Origin: Polaromonas sp. YR568
GTDB lineage: Bacteria > Pseudomonadota > Gammaproteobacteria > Burkholderiales > Burkholderiaceae
DNA: 16,250 nucleotides
NCBI GenBank assembly: GCA_945871335.1
Contig: CAMBWM010000024.1
Location: 1-16,250, forward strand
Reading direction: 5' to 3'
A program made the position numbers and the translations under genes. This document shows positions 5,265 through 13,701 of this stretch, one piece after another. The stretch's first letter is position 1, and each line of letters starts with the position of its first letter. The notes below the pieces were generated by a model, which was given only the letters and a program-made list of their open reading frames with translations, did not search any database and had not been told where the DNA came from.

Positions 5265-6577
5265 CGGCTGGCCAGCACGGTGTCTATGCGTTTCCCGTCC
5301 AAGCCCGTGATCTCAAAACACCAACCGGCAGATTCGATTTTTTCTCCCTTTACCGGCAAGCGACCTGAGACGCTTTGCAACAAACCAGCGACGGTGTTGT
5401 AGCGGCCACGCTCTTCACCCGGTAACTGCCGGATGTCCAGCCGCGCCTTGAGCTCGGACACCGGCATCACGCCATCGAGCAGCCAGCTGCCATCGGCGCG
5501 TTGGGTTGCCCAGGCGTCTACCTGCGCGCCGGACTGGAGCTCACCCGTGATGGCTTCGAGCATGTCCAATGGTGTCATCATCCCCTGCACCACACCGTAT
5601 TCATCCACCACCAGCAAGATACGGGTGGAGCGTTCACGGAATTGCTCGAGTAACTCCATACCGCTGAGCGACTCAGGCACAAAAACTGCCGGCAGGGTGC
5701 AGTCAGCCACACGCTTTTCCTGAACCACTGTGGCTTTTACATCGGCATGAGACTGCGCCAGCAAATCGCTTGACTTGACCACACCCACCACGTCATCCAG
5801 GCCGCCGCGGCACACCGGGTACCAGGAGTGTCCGGTGACACTGGCTTTCGCAATGGCCTGCGCCAGGGTGTCGTTGGCATCAAGCCATTGAATTTCAGAG
5901 CGCGGCAACATCAAGGATGTCAGCAGGCGGTCGTCCAGCAAAAACACGTTTTGCACCATCTGATGCTCATGCTCTTCAATCAAGCCGGCACTCACGCCAT
6001 CTTCCAGGCTGGCGGTGATTTCTTCTTCGGTAACGGCCCGGTTGGCTTGGTTGTCAACGCGCAGAAGTTTAAGCACGACATGGGTGCTAAATGAGAGCAA
6101 ACGCACAAAAGGCCGCGCACCTATGGCGACCCAAATCATTGGACGCGCTACCAGCCGGGCAACCGTTTCTGGGTAAAGCTGACCAATGCGCTTGGGCACC
6201 AACTCGCCAAAAACGATGGTGATGTAGGTGATGACCACCACCACCAGCGCCGTGGCCGAGATATCTGCAGCACGCACCGACACGCCCCAGGTCTGTATCA
6301 GGGCAGACAGTGCGCCACTGAAAGCCGCCTCTCCGATGATGCCGTTGAGCATGCCGATCGAGGTGATGCCCACCTGAACAGACGATAAAAACTGCGTCGG
6401 GTTGGCCAGCAAGCTCAGTGCGGCCTGCGAGCCCTTGTCGCCGGCTTCAGCCGCCGCCGTCAGACGCGCTTTACGGCTCGACGCGAGTGCCAACTCAGAC
6501 ATGGCGAACAAGCCATTGAGCAAAGTCAGCAGGACGATCAGCAAAATATCCATGAAAGCAGACGAAAATGAAGACAT
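5246..6577 (-). CDS. CNNM/CorC-family membrane protein (DUF21-CBS-CorC_HlyC)
   Basis: 443 residues with the complete three-part architecture. DUF21 spans about 9-190: membrane segments near 10-30, 65-92, 106-124 and 143-165, with the signature FGELVPKRIG (123-132). A CBS pair lies at about 215-345 (MLPRSEIQWLD...; VVDEYGVVQGMMTPLDMLEAITGE). The CorC_HlyC domain covers about 357-437 (GSWLLDGVMPVSELKARLDI, YNTVAGLLQ). Bacterial relatives are inner-membrane divalent-cation transporters, typically magnesium or cobalt efflux, regulated by nucleotide binding to the CBS pair; older names include hemolysin TlyC. It may start at 6577 or at Met9 (6553), where the membrane segment begins; neither has a clear ribosome-binding site. 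The 6577 start shares two bases with the divergent apaH start. Metal specificity cannot be read from the sequence. Confidence 0.93.
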   Translation of the reverse strand: MSSFSSAFMDILLIVLLTLLNGLFAMSELALASSRKARLTAAAEAGDKGSQAALSLLANPTQFLSSVQVGITSIGMLNGIIGEAAFSGALSALIQTWGVSVRAADISATALVVVVITYITIVFGELVPKRIGQLYPETVARLVARPMIWVAIGARPFVRLLSFSTHVVLKLLRVDNQANRAVTEEEITASLEDGVSAGLIEEHEHQMVQNVFLLDDRLLTSLMLPRSEIQWLDANDTLAQAIAKASVTGHSWYPVCRGGLDDVVGVVKSSDLLAQSHADVKATVVQEKRVADCTLPAVFVPESLSGMELLEQFRERSTRILLVVDEYGVVQGMMTPLDMLEAITGELQSGAQVDAWATQRADGSWLLDGVMPVSELKARLDIRQLPGEERGRYNTVAGLLQSVSGRLPVKGEKIESAGWCFEITGLDGKRIDTVLASRKTPQA

Positions 6578-7445
6578 GGCACTTTACTTCATCGGTGACC
6601 TGCAGGGCTGCCTGGAGCCTTTGCAGCGACTTTTACGCACCATCGACTTTTCGCCCAGCCGCGACACGCTCTACCTGCTGGGCGATCTGGTCAACCGCGG
6701 CCCGGACTCGCTGGCCTTGCTGCAAACCCTGACAGACATGGGTGATTCGGCCCAGTGCCTGCTTGGCAACCACGACCTGCACCTGCTGACGGTGGGCTAC
6801 GGTCTGCGCCCGCAGCACCGCGGGGACACACTGGATACGATCTTGCAATCTCCGCAGCGCGCGGCTTGGCTTGACTGGGTTCGCCACCAACACATGGCCC
6901 GGCTGGTACAAGGATGGCTGTTGGTACATGCCGGCGTGCTGCCACAGTGGACGGTGACGCGTACGCTGGCACTGGCCGGCGAAGTCGAGCAAGCGCTGCG
7001 CAGCCCGCAGTGGATGGACTTTTTGACCGGCATGTACGGCAACTCGCCAGCGCTCTGGCACGAGGACCTGCGCGGCAATGACCGTCTGCGCGTGATCGTC
7101 AACGCACTCACGCGCCTGCGTTTTTGCAGCCCCCAAGGTGAAATGGAGTTTCAAACCAAGGGCGCAGCCAGCACGGCGCCTCAGGGATTCATGCCCTGGT
7201 TCAATGTACCGGGGCGGCTCACGGCGGGCTCGCCGATTGCTTTTGGGCATTGGTCCACCGTGGGTCTGGATGCCCTCGACAGCGAGCCACGCCTGCGTGA
7301 CAACACACTGGCGCTGGACACGGGTTGCGTCTGGGGCGGCTGCCTGACGGCGGCGCGCCTGGGGCAGGCGGCGGGCGCCTACGAGTTGATCTCTGTCGGG
7401 TGTGAAGCTATGAAGCAGGACAAAAAAAACCCGGCATCGAAATGA
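6576..7445 (+). CDS. apaH: Symmetrical bis(5'-nucleosyl)-tetraphosphatase
   Basis: A 289-residue calcineurin-like metallophosphatase, slightly longer than E. coli ApaH (about 280). It hydrolyses diadenosine tetraphosphate to two ADP in the cytosol and also decaps Np4-capped RNA in E. coli. Motifs: FIGDLQGC (5-12) and LLGDLVNRGPDS (34-45) with the metal-binding Asp residues, LGNHDLH (63-69), LLVHAGV (115-121), and the ApaH-specific AFGHWSTVGLD (222-232) and LDTGCVWGGCLTA (247-259). The start at 6576 puts the conserved F-I-G-D at the usual distance from the N-terminus; an in-frame ATG at 6552 would add eight residues. The last codons and the stop lie inside the intrinsic terminator of the convergent rhlE gene. 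It sits divergent to the CNNM gene with no gap between coding sequences. Confidence 0.96.
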   Translation: MALYFIGDLQGCLEPLQRLLRTIDFSPSRDTLYLLGDLVNRGPDSLALLQTLTDMGDSAQCLLGNHDLHLLTVGYGLRPQHRGDTLDTILQSPQRAAWLDWVRHQHMARLVQGWLLVHAGVLPQWTVTRTLALAGEVEQALRSPQWMDFLTGMYGNSPALWHEDLRGNDRLRVIVNALTRLRFCSPQGEMEFQTKGAASTAPQGFMPWFNVPGRLTAGSPIAFGHWSTVGLDALDSEPRLRDNTLALDTGCVWGGCLTAARLGQAAGAYELISVGCEAMKQDKKNPASK

Positions 7446-7451
7446 GCCGGG
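7422..7451 (-). terminator. Intrinsic terminator of rhlE, inside the 3' end of apaH
   Basis: Read on the minus strand, CCCGGC pairs with GCCGGG around a 10-base loop and is followed by eight T residues (7422-7429), a textbook Rho-independent terminator 23 bases after the rhlE stop. Read on the plus strand, the same stem is followed by CTTTATTTC, so it may also work weakly for apaH. The apaH TGA (7443-7445) is in the loop. Confidence 0.88.
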
Positions 7452-7473
7452 CTTTATTTCAAAAGCGTAGCGC

Positions 7474-8982
7474 TCAGGTCTGAGGTTCAGTGACCGTCTT
7501 GAAAAGTGCAGCCACTTTTTTCTTGGGTTTGATATTGGCCGATATGCCGCGAGGCGACGCAGACTTGGCGGCAGTTTCCCAGGCCGGCTGCTCCTGCGCA
7601 GGCTCGCCTGACTCGTAGGGCTGGTCAAAGAAAGGGTCTCGCGGCGCGTTGCTGCGGCGCGGCGCGTACTCGCGGCGCTCGCGCGGCTCACGGGCTTCAC
7701 GTGTTTCACGAATCTCGCGGCGTTCCCGCGGGGCCGGTGCCGCAACACCTGGCTCGTCAGGCTGCTCAGAGCCCTCAGCTTCACGGTACATGCGGCGGCC
7801 GTCGTTGATACGGCCTTGCTCGCTGATGCGCGGCCGGTCTTCTTCAAACTCCACCGGCTCGATCTCGATCTTGGCGTTGATCAGTTTTTCAATGTCACTC
7901 ACCAGACGCGTGTCGCTGGGGGCCACAAAGCTCACCGCCAAACCTGAAGCGCCGGCGCGGCCGGTGCGGCCGATGCGGTGCACATAATCTTCGGCGTTGA
8001 AAGGCACGTCAAAGTTAAACACCGCCGGCACGTCTTTGATGTCCAGACCACGGGCGGCGACGTCGGTGCACACCAACAAATCAACCTCGCCTTTTTTGAA
8101 GGCTTCGAGCGCTTTGAGCCGTTCGTCCTGGCTTTTATCGCCATGCAGCGCCGTGGTTTTGAGACCTTCGCGCTCAAGTGAACGGGCCAGCCGCGCGCAA
8201 CCGAGCTTGCTGTTGACGAAGACAAAAGCCTGCTTGAGCTCGCGGGTCTTCAAAATCTGATGCAAAGCACGTCGCTTGTCGTCGGCGCCTACGCTGTAGA
8301 AATGCTGCTCTACAGTCGAGGCCGTGGCGTTGGAGCGGGCCACCTCAATGGTGACGGGGTCTTGCAGATAGCTCGACGCCAGACGTTTGATCTCGGGGGA
8401 GAAAGTGGCCGAAAACAGCAAGGTGATGCGTTTTTTCGGCAGGTAGCTCAGGATGCGCTGCAGATCGGGCAAAAAGCCGATGTCCAGCATGCGGTCAGCC
8501 TCGTCCAGCACCACATACTCAACCTGGTTGAGCACCGCGTTCTTGGCCTCGATGTGGTCGAGTAAACGACCTGGCGTGGCCACCAGCACCTCGACGCCTT
8601 TTTTAAGCTCTGCCGTTTGCGGCTTCATGTCCATGCCGCCAAACACCACGGCGCTGCGCAAGTTGGTGTACTTCGCATACAACTTGACCTGCTGAGCCAC
8701 CTGGTCGGCCAGCTCGCGTGTGGGCAACAACACCAAGGCACGTACCGGGTGGCGGGCAGGCGAGGTCGATGGGTTTTCGTGGGCCATCATGCGCTGCAGC
8801 AGCGGCAAGGAAAAAGCGGCTGTTTTGCCGGTGCCGGTCTGAGCTGCGCCCATCACGTCTTTGCCCTGCAAAACAATGGGAATGGCCTGTTCCTGGATGG
8901 GCGTCATGGACTCGTAGCCCATTTCGGCCACGGCGCGGGCAATCGGCTCGGCCAGATTGAGATTTGAAAATGAAGATGACAT
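7474..8982 (-). CDS. rhlE: DEAD-box ATP-dependent RNA helicase RhlE
   Basis: 502 residues with every DEAD-box motif in order: Q motif (FSNLNLAEPI..., GYESMTPIQ ending at residue 30), motif I AQTGTGKT (47-54), Ia PTRELA (87-92), Ib TPGR (136-139), II DEAD (160-163), III SAT (191-193), V ARGLDI (310-315) and VI HRIGRTGR (335-342). The start SSSFSNLNL and the motif I context are typical of RhlE, which unwinds structured RNA in ribosome assembly and mRNA turnover in the cytosol. After about 380 comes a disordered tail: an Arg/Glu-rich block with repeated R-E-x-R-E units at 419-443, acidic spacers, and a basic end (KPKKKVAALFK, 485-495) expected to bind RNA. It is the last gene before a strong terminator. 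A GACAAT box in the 59-bp gap upstream could be its own promoter, but this is weak. Confidence 0.96.
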   Translation of the reverse strand: MSSSFSNLNLAEPIARAVAEMGYESMTPIQEQAIPIVLQGKDVMGAAQTGTGKTAAFSLPLLQRMMAHENPSTSPARHPVRALVLLPTRELADQVAQQVKLYAKYTNLRSAVVFGGMDMKPQTAELKKGVEVLVATPGRLLDHIEAKNAVLNQVEYVVLDEADRMLDIGFLPDLQRILSYLPKKRITLLFSATFSPEIKRLASSYLQDPVTIEVARSNATASTVEQHFYSVGADDKRRALHQILKTRELKQAFVFVNSKLGCARLARSLEREGLKTTALHGDKSQDERLKALEAFKKGEVDLLVCTDVAARGLDIKDVPAVFNFDVPFNAEDYVHRIGRTGRAGASGLAVSFVAPSDTRLVSDIEKLINAKIEIEPVEFEEDRPRISEQGRINDGRRMYREAEGSEQPDEPGVAAPAPRERREIRETREAREPRERREYAPRRSNAPRDPFFDQPYESGEPAQEQPAWETAAKSASPRGISANIKPKKKVAALFKTVTEPQT

Positions 8983-9041
8983 AGATGCTCTATTGTCTCA
9001 TTCCCGAATAAGCCACCGGCGCGAGGGTTTTAGGCTGGTTT

Positions 9042-9263
9042 TCAGGGCTCTGCCGCACCGTCCGGCGGCTGCTTGACAAGGCGCCAGGCCAACCAAGTGC
9101 CCAAGATCGCGTTGCTCAGCGCAAAGCCACCCAAAACCAACATGCCCAAGGTGTTCAAGGGCCGGTGATGCAAGAGCCAACCGATGACCATCGACAAAGC
9201 ATTCAGGCTCAGCATGATCCAAAACAGCGGATTACGTGGCTGAAACAGCCGGCTGAGCTTCAT
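9042..9263 (-). CDS. Small two-transmembrane protein of unknown function
   Basis: A 73-residue protein with two hydrophobic helices, about residues 13-31 (LFWIMLSLNALSMVIGWLL) and 38-62 (TLGMLVLGGFALSNAILGTWLAWRL), joined by a short basic loop (HHRPLN). The N-terminus is basic (KLSRLFQPR) and the tail polar, so both ends are probably cytoplasmic. It starts 21 bases after the dcd stop and reads the same way, so it is likely co-transcribed with dcd. No family was recognised. The frame is preferred over the overlapping minus-strand frame at 8998-9222 because only this one gives a coherent membrane protein. Confidence 0.65.
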   Translation of the reverse strand: MKLSRLFQPRNPLFWIMLSLNALSMVIGWLLHHRPLNTLGMLVLGGFALSNAILGTWLAWRLVKQPPDGAAEP

Positions 9264-9284
9264 GGTTTGCCTGGCAGGCCCGAC

Positions 9285-9860
9285 TCAGGCCCTGGGCAGG
9301 GTGACACCGGTCTGGCCCTGGTACTTGCCGCCGCGGTCCTTGTAGCTGACTTCGCAGACGTCGTCCGGGTCGCTTTCAAAAAACAGCACCTGCGCACAAC
9401 CTTCGCCGGCGTAAATGCGCGCCGGCAGCGGCGTGGTGTTGGAAAACTCCAGCGTCACATAACCCTCCCATTCGGGCTCAAAGGGCGTGACATTGACAAT
9501 GATGCCGCAGCGCGCGTAAGTGCTTTTGCCCAAGCAAATGGTCAGCACGTTGCGCGGAATGCGGAAGTATTCGAGCGTGCGCGCCAGCGCAAAGCTGTTG
9601 GGCGGAATGATGCAGCTGTCGCCGTGAAAATCAACAAAGCTTTTTTCGTCGAAGTTTTTCGGGTCCACCACCGTGCTGTGAATGTTGGTGAAAACCTTGA
9701 ACTCGGGCGCGCAGCGGATGTCGTACCCATAGCTGCTGGTGCCGTAACTGATGATTTTCTGGCCGCCGGCCGTCTGACGGATCTGACCGGGCTCAAAGGG
9801 CTCGATCATGCCGGTCGTCTCGGCCATGCGGCGTATCCATTTGTCGCTTTTGATACTCAT
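9285..9860 (-). CDS. dcd: dCTP deaminase
   Basis: 191 residues, near the 188-193 typical of Dcd. It converts dCTP to dUTP in the cytosol, feeding dUMP and dTMP synthesis. Visible hallmarks are the N-terminal [19 protein letters not shown] (39-49), the core block GKSTYARCG (111-119, with Ser113 and Arg117 of the active site), [21 protein letters not shown] with catalytic Glu138, [13 protein letters not shown] (149-161), and the flexible C-terminal lid ([13 protein letters not shown]). It is the proteobacterial trimer/hexamer-type enzyme; the bifunctional dCTP deaminase-dUTPase is another member of the family but its signature was not seen. It follows guaD by 22 bases on the same strand, so a purine-degradation gene and a pyrimidine nucleotide gene appear to share a transcript. 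Confidence 0.96.
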   Translation of the reverse strand: MSIKSDKWIRRMAETTGMIEPFEPGQIRQTAGGQKIISYGTSSYGYDIRCAPEFKVFTNIHSTVVDPKNFDEKSFVDFHGDSCIIPPNSFALARTLEYFRIPRNVLTICLGKSTYARCGIIVNVTPFEPEWEGYVTLEFSNTTPLPARIYAGEGCAQVLFFESDPDDVCEVSYKDRGGKYQGQTGVTLPRA

Positions 9861-9882
9861 GGTGCGGTGCTCAGGTGGGTAA

Positions 9883-11196
9883 TTATTTAATGGGCTTCAT
9901 TGTAGGCAGCGCAGCCAGTGCCTGAGAAACCACCGTGCGCTCGATCAGCCGGTCGTCGCCCAGCACGATCATGGCAAACAGCAGCTCGTCCAGGCTACCG
10001 GCCTGCGCGGTCTTGCGCGCCAGCAGCGGCGTGGCTGCGGGGTTGAGCACCACAAAATCGGCCTCGCAACCCGGCTGTAAATTGCCCACTACGCCGCCCA
10101 GCCCCAGCGCCTGCGCCGCCCCCGCCGTGTGCTGCCACCACAATTGCTGCGGCTTGAGCGACAGGCCGGTTTTGCTGTGGCCTTCGCGGCCCACGTAATA
10201 AGCTGCCAGCATGGTGTGAAAAGGGCTGAAGCTGGTACCGCCGCCCACGTCGCTGGCCAGGCCGTAGGCAAAGCCAACGCGGTCTGCACCTTCGTAGTCA
10301 AAAAAACCACTGCCCAAAAAGAGGTTGCTGGTCGGGCTGATGGCGGCGGCCGCGCCGCTGGAGCGCATCAGAGCGCGGTCGGTGTCATCAAAGTGAATGC
10401 AATGCGCGTAAACGCTGCGTGGGCGCAAGAGCCCGAACTCTTCATAGACCGACAGGTAGCTGCGCGCGTCAGGATAGAGTGAGCGCACCCAGGCAATTTC
10501 ATCGTGGTTTTCGGCCACATGCGACTGCACCCAGACGTCGGGGTACTTGGCGGCCAAAGCGCCGGCGCCGCGCAGCTGCGCGTCCGAGCAGCTGGGCGCA
10601 AAACGCGGCGTGATGGCGTAACCCAGCCGGCCCTGGCCATGCCAGCGCTGAATCAAGGCCTCGGTGTCGATCAGGCTTTGCTCGGTCTCGTCGCGCACGC
10701 CGTCGGGCGCATGCCGGTCCATCAGGCACTTGCCGGTGATCAGGCGCAGCTGACGCTTTTCAGCCTCAGTGAACAAAGCATTTACCGAGACCGGGTGAGA
10801 TGTAGCAAAGCAGAGTGCAGTGGTCACGCCGTTGCGGGCAAGTTCGTCCAGAAAGAAACCGGCCACCTCGGCCGCGTGCGCCGGGTCAACAAAACGGCTT
10901 TCCTGCGGAAAGGTGTAGTTTTCCAGCCAGGGCAGCAAGCCGTCGGCGGGCGAGCCGATCACGTCCACCTGCGGGTAATGAATGTGCATGTCCACAAAGC
11001 CGGGCGCCAGAATGCGGCCGGGCAAATGCTCCACCTTCAGCTGCGCATACTGCGGCGCCAGTTCGCGCCACGGCCCCACGGCTTCAATACGCTGGCGACC
11101 GCTGGCGTCAGGCGCCACCACCAGCAGGCCGTCTTCTTCATAGACAGCGGCATGGTCATCGGCAAAACGGAGAATAGCGGCGCGGTAAGCTTTCAT
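9883..11196 (-). CDS. guaD: Guanine deaminase
   Basis: A 437-residue amidohydrolase that deaminates guanine to xanthine and ammonia in the cytosol. Motifs in order: [12 protein letters not shown] (65-76) with the H71-x-H73 metal pair and the guanine-deaminase-type [18 protein letters not shown] (86-100), a substrate-pocket signature of Gua[11 protein letters not shown] (195-204); VQSHVAEN (223-230) with metal ligand H226; YAHCIHF (263-269) with the next His; [11 protein letters not shown] (287-297); and ASDVGGGTS (314-322) with catalytic D316. Length matches the 430-450 residue family. It lies 72 bases after the BMP-type binding protein gene and 22 before dcd on the same strand. Its neighbours (purine-type binding protein, COG1816 deaminase, Rieske oxygenase) support a catabolic role. 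Confidence 0.96.
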   Translation of the reverse strand: MKAYRAAILRFADDHAAVYEEDGLLVVAPDASGRQRIEAVGPWRELAPQYAQLKVEHLPGRILAPGFVDMHIHYPQVDVIGSPADGLLPWLENYTFPQESRFVDPAHAAEVAGFFLDELARNGVTTALCFATSHPVSVNALFTEAEKRQLRLITGKCLMDRHAPDGVRDETEQSLIDTEALIQRWHGQGRLGYAITPRFAPSCSDAQLRGAGALAAKYPDVWVQSHVAENHDEIAWVRSLYPDARSYLSVYEEFGLLRPRSVYAHCIHFDDTDRALMRSSGAAAAISPTSNLFLGSGFFDYEGADRVGFAYGLASDVGGGTSFSPFHTMLAAYYVGREGHSKTGLSLKPQQLWWQHTAGAAQALGLGGVVGNLQPGCEADFVVLNPAATPLLARKTAQAGSLDELLFAMIVLGDDRLIERTVVSQALAALPTMKPIK

Positions 11197-11249
11197 GGCT
11201 TCAAGGTTAGCGCAGTTCCGCCGTGGCGCTGCAAGACGGGGTGATAAAT

Positions 11250-11261
11250 GGGTTCTGACCC
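11250..11261. repeat. Short imperfect palindrome of the GGGTCnGACCC style
   Basis: GGGTTCTGACCC sits in the 72-base gap between the BMP-type gene and guaD. Similar GGGTC/GACCC palindromes are frequent extragenic elements in beta-proteobacteria, but only one copy is in the window, so repeat identity cannot be shown. No U-run follows, so it is not a convincing terminator. Confidence 0.25.
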
Positions 11262-11268
11262 TAATAAA

Positions 11269-12360
11269 CTATTTGGGGATACTGCCTTGCACGCCCTGGA
11301 CCAGGAAGTTCATACCCAGAATCTGCGCGTCTGACAAGGCGCTGCCGGCGGCGATCACCACCGCGCCTGAGTTGCTTAAAACAGGGGCTTTGCCCGCGGC
11401 GAATGGCTGCAGTTTGCCGCCGGCCATGTCTTTTTGGCGGGCCAGCACTTCTTGCTGCACGGCCGCAGGCACCTTGGGGCCGAAGTCACCCACGCGCACC
11501 ATGCCCTCTTTGACGCCGCCCCACACATTGCCGCTGGTCCAGGTGCCGACCAGCACGTCCCGGGCGCGGCGGGTGTAGTAGTCGCCCCACTGGTGGGTCA
11601 CGGCCAGAATTTGTGCGTCGGGCGCCACGCTGCGCATGTCTGAGTGGTAGGCCACAGCCAGCTTTCCGCGCTCTTGTGCGGCTGTCATCACGGCATTGGA
11701 GGCGGTGTGAAAGGCCAGCACATCCGCGTTCTGATTGAACAGCGTCATGGCCGCATCACGCTCACGCGGGGGGTCAAACCAGGCGTTGAGCCAAATCACT
11801 TTGACCTCTGCGCGCGGGTTCACTGAGCGCATGCCCAGCGCAAAAGCGTTGATGCCTTGCAGCACTTCTGGAATAGGAAAACCCGCCACATAGCCGGCGA
11901 CTTGGGTTTTGCTCATGCGCGCGGCCGCGATGCCCGCCAGGTAACGACCCTCGTAATAACGTGCGTTGACGGCAGCGACATTGGCGGTGGTTTTGTAACC
12001 GGTGACCGACTCGAATTTCACGTCCGGAAAATCTTTGGCCACCTTGAGCGTGGGCTCCATGTAGCCAAAGCTGGGGGTGAAAATCAGCTTGTGGCCCTGC
12101 TGCGCCAGGTCACGGATGACGCGCTCGGCGTCCGGGCCTTCGGGCACGTTCTCAACAAAGCTGGTTTTGACTTGGACCCCCAGCGCAGCTTGCACAGCCT
12201 GCCGGCCGTTTTCATGCTGGCGCACCCAACCGGCATCGGTGATGGGCGTGACATACACAAAGCCGATTTTCAAAGGCGCAACGGTCGCAGGCGTCGTTTG
12301 TGAAAAAACAGGGGAAATAAAACAGGCGGCCGCGAACGCGGCTGCGAGGTTTTTATACAT
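11269..12360 (-). CDS. BMP/PnrA-family periplasmic substrate-binding protein, likely purine/nucleoside
   Basis: 363 residues. The N-terminus is a Sec signal peptide with predicted cleavage after Ser20 (PVFS-Q). The mature protein begins PLKIGFVYVTPITDAGWVRQHENGRQA, the first strand and ligand loop of the basic membrane protein (BMP/PnrA) family, which bind nucleosides or related purines for ABC importers. Other family landmarks are YYEGRYLAGIAAARMSKTQVAGYVAGFPIPEVLQGINAFALG (135-176), VIWLNAWFDPPRERDAA (188-204), HTASNAVM (218-225), VAYHSDM (236-242) and the end NFLVQGVQGSIPK. GAGGA about 6 bases before the ATG is a good ribosome-binding site. No permease or ATPase gene is adjacent, so it must share a transporter encoded elsewhere. 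A second BMP protein is encoded at the right edge. Confidence 0.9.
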   Translation of the reverse strand: MYKNLAAAFAAACFISPVFSQTTPATVAPLKIGFVYVTPITDAGWVRQHENGRQAVQAALGVQVKTSFVENVPEGPDAERVIRDLAQQGHKLIFTPSFGYMEPTLKVAKDFPDVKFESVTGYKTTANVAAVNARYYEGRYLAGIAAARMSKTQVAGYVAGFPIPEVLQGINAFALGMRSVNPRAEVKVIWLNAWFDPPRERDAAMTLFNQNADVLAFHTASNAVMTAAQERGKLAVAYHSDMRSVAPDAQILAVTHQWGDYYTRRARDVLVGTWTSGNVWGGVKEGMVRVGDFGPKVPAAVQQEVLARQKDMAGGKLQPFAAGKAPVLSNSGAVVIAAGSALSDAQILGMNFLVQGVQGSIPK

Positions 12361-12393
12361 GGTAGTCCTCTACATGGCCACGGTAACAAGAAG

Positions 12394-12424
12394 GCTCTTG
12401 CGCGCCGTGACAGCATGCAAGAGC
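12394..12424 (-). terminator. 8-bp hairpin between the MFS gene and the BMP gene
   Basis: On the minus strand GCTCTTGC pairs perfectly with GCAAGAGC across a 15-base loop, 9 bases after the MFS stop. It is followed by CTTCTTGTT, which is only partly T-rich. It could be an attenuator or partial terminator that sets binding-protein expression relative to the upstream genes, or a processing/stability stem. Confidence 0.4.
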
Positions 12425-12432
12425 TATATATT

Positions 12433-13701
12433 CTAACGAGACACAGGGCGCACAAGCGGGTACGCCCGCACCAACAGCGCATACAGGGCCGCACCCAAGA
12501 GCAATGCCGCAGCAGCAATTTCCAACGCCAACTTAAACGCATCGCCCGACGAACGCTGGGCTTGCAGCAACCAACCGGTGAGCGGCGGCCCGAGAATCTG
12601 ACCCATGCCGTAGGTAGCAGTCATCAAGCCGATGAAGCTCGAGGCACTCGCTGGCTGAAGGCGTCGCACCTCCTGCATGGCAAAAAAAGTGATGGCCGTG
12701 AAAGGTATCCCCAAGAGCAAACTGCCGATGGCAAAGCCAGCCAGGCTTGGGCTCCACAGGCTGATGGCAATCGCCAGCGCCTGAATAAAATACCCGCCCA
12801 GCAGCAGCCAGCGGTAGTCGGCAACCGAGCGCAGGCGCGTGGCGCCCCAGGCTCCCAGCATCACTCCGGCGCCAAACAGCGGCCAAAACAAATCGAGCCA
12901 GTGCGAGCCGGGCAAAGCACTGCGCGCAATCACTGGCAAAAATGTCGCGGTGATGATGTAGCCGAAACCGGCCAGCCCGTAGGCCAGTGTCAGCAGCAGC
13001 ATTTCAGCAGCGCCGTGGCCGGTCTGTACCGCTGGCGGGTCTGCCAGGGCTTGGCCGGACTGCTGCAGGCTGCGTGCGGCCAGCGGCTGCAGGCGCTCAG
13101 TGCCGCCTTGTAAAAAGCGCCATGCCAGCGCGCTCAGCACAAAAGCCAGCGCACCAAACACCAGCCAGGCGTCGGCCGCCGTCCAGCCCCCAGCGACCAT
13201 GCCAGTGGCGGCCAAGCCGCTCAACACAATGCCCGCGCCTGGCCCCATGTAAATGAAGCCGCCCATCGCCGGCACGCCCAAGCTGGCCAGCCGCGACAAG
13301 CACCAGCCCGAGGTGTAGACAAACACTACCCCGCTCGTGACGCCCGCTAAAAAACGCAACAGCGGCCAGGCCGGCGCATCCAGCCAGGCCATTGCCAGCG
13401 TGAGCACGCCGGTCATCAGCAGGCCGCCGCGCACCAGCTGCGAAAAAGCCAAGGAAGGCAGGCTTGGAAAGCGCGTCCAAAACCAAGGCTGCAACATACA
13501 AAGCAGCGCACCAACCAAATAACCCAGATAGTTGGCACTGGCCAGCCAGCTTGCCGCCGGCAGATCGAGCACACCGTCGGCCAGCATCATGGGCAAGATA
13601 GGCGTGAAGGCAAAGCGGCCAATGCCCATGGCCACGCCCAGCGACACCATGCCGGCCAAGGCAATCGCCCACGGGCCGCGGCTCCTTGTGTCAGCGCCCA
13701 T
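12433..13701 (-). CDS. YbfB/YjiJ-family MFS transporter
   Basis: 422 residues with about 12 hydrophobic segments. The N-terminal GMVSLGVAMGIGRFAFTPILPMM (residues 17-39) is the hallmark of the YbfB/YjiJ branch of the major facilitator superfamily, and SANYLGYLVGALL, GGFIYMGPGAGIVLSGL and ITFFAMQEVRR fit the same branch. A polar stretch between the two six-helix halves (about 197-227) is the central loop. It is an inner-membrane carrier, probably proton-driven. The ATG shares one base with the stop of the deaminase gene (TGATG), so it is translationally coupled to it. Context suggests movement of a purine or a purine-derived product, import or efflux; nothing in the sequence proves the substrate. 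Confidence 0.9.
   Translation of the reverse strand: MGADTRSRGPWAIALAGMVSLGVAMGIGRFAFTPILPMMLADGVLDLPAASWLASANYLGYLVGALLCMLQPWFWTRFPSLPSLAFSQLVRGGLLMTGVLTLAMAWLDAPAWPLLRFLAGVTSGVVFVYTSGWCLSRLASLGVPAMGGFIYMGPGAGIVLSGLAATGMVAGGWTAADAWLVFGALAFVLSALAWRFLQGGTERLQPLAARSLQQSGQALADPPAVQTGHGAAEMLLLTLAYGLAGFGYIITATFLPVIARSALPGSHWLDLFWPLFGAGVMLGAWGATRLRSVADYRWLLLGGYFIQALAIAISLWSPSLAGFAIGSLLLGIPFTAITFFAMQEVRRLQPASASSFIGLMTATYGMGQILGPPLTGWLLQAQRSSGDAFKLALEIAAAALLLGAALYALLVRAYPLVRPVSR

Noticed and set aside
6402..6575. N-terminal extension of apaH by 58 codons
   Set aside because: It would overlap the conserved membrane domain of the CNNM gene, and ApaH proteins begin a few residues before FIGD.
6633..7847. 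404-codon open frame on the minus strand opposite apaH and the end of rhlE
   Set aside because: It lies antisense to the well-supported apaH, crosses the terminator, is Arg/Ala/Gln-rich and has no recognisable domain; a shadow of GC-rich codon use.
9165..9890. 241-codon plus-strand open frame opposite dcd
   Set aside because: Antisense shadow of dcd with no family features.
10504..11244. 246-codon plus-strand open frame opposite guaD
   Set aside because: Antisense shadow of guaD; composition is the complement of a conserved amidohydrolase.
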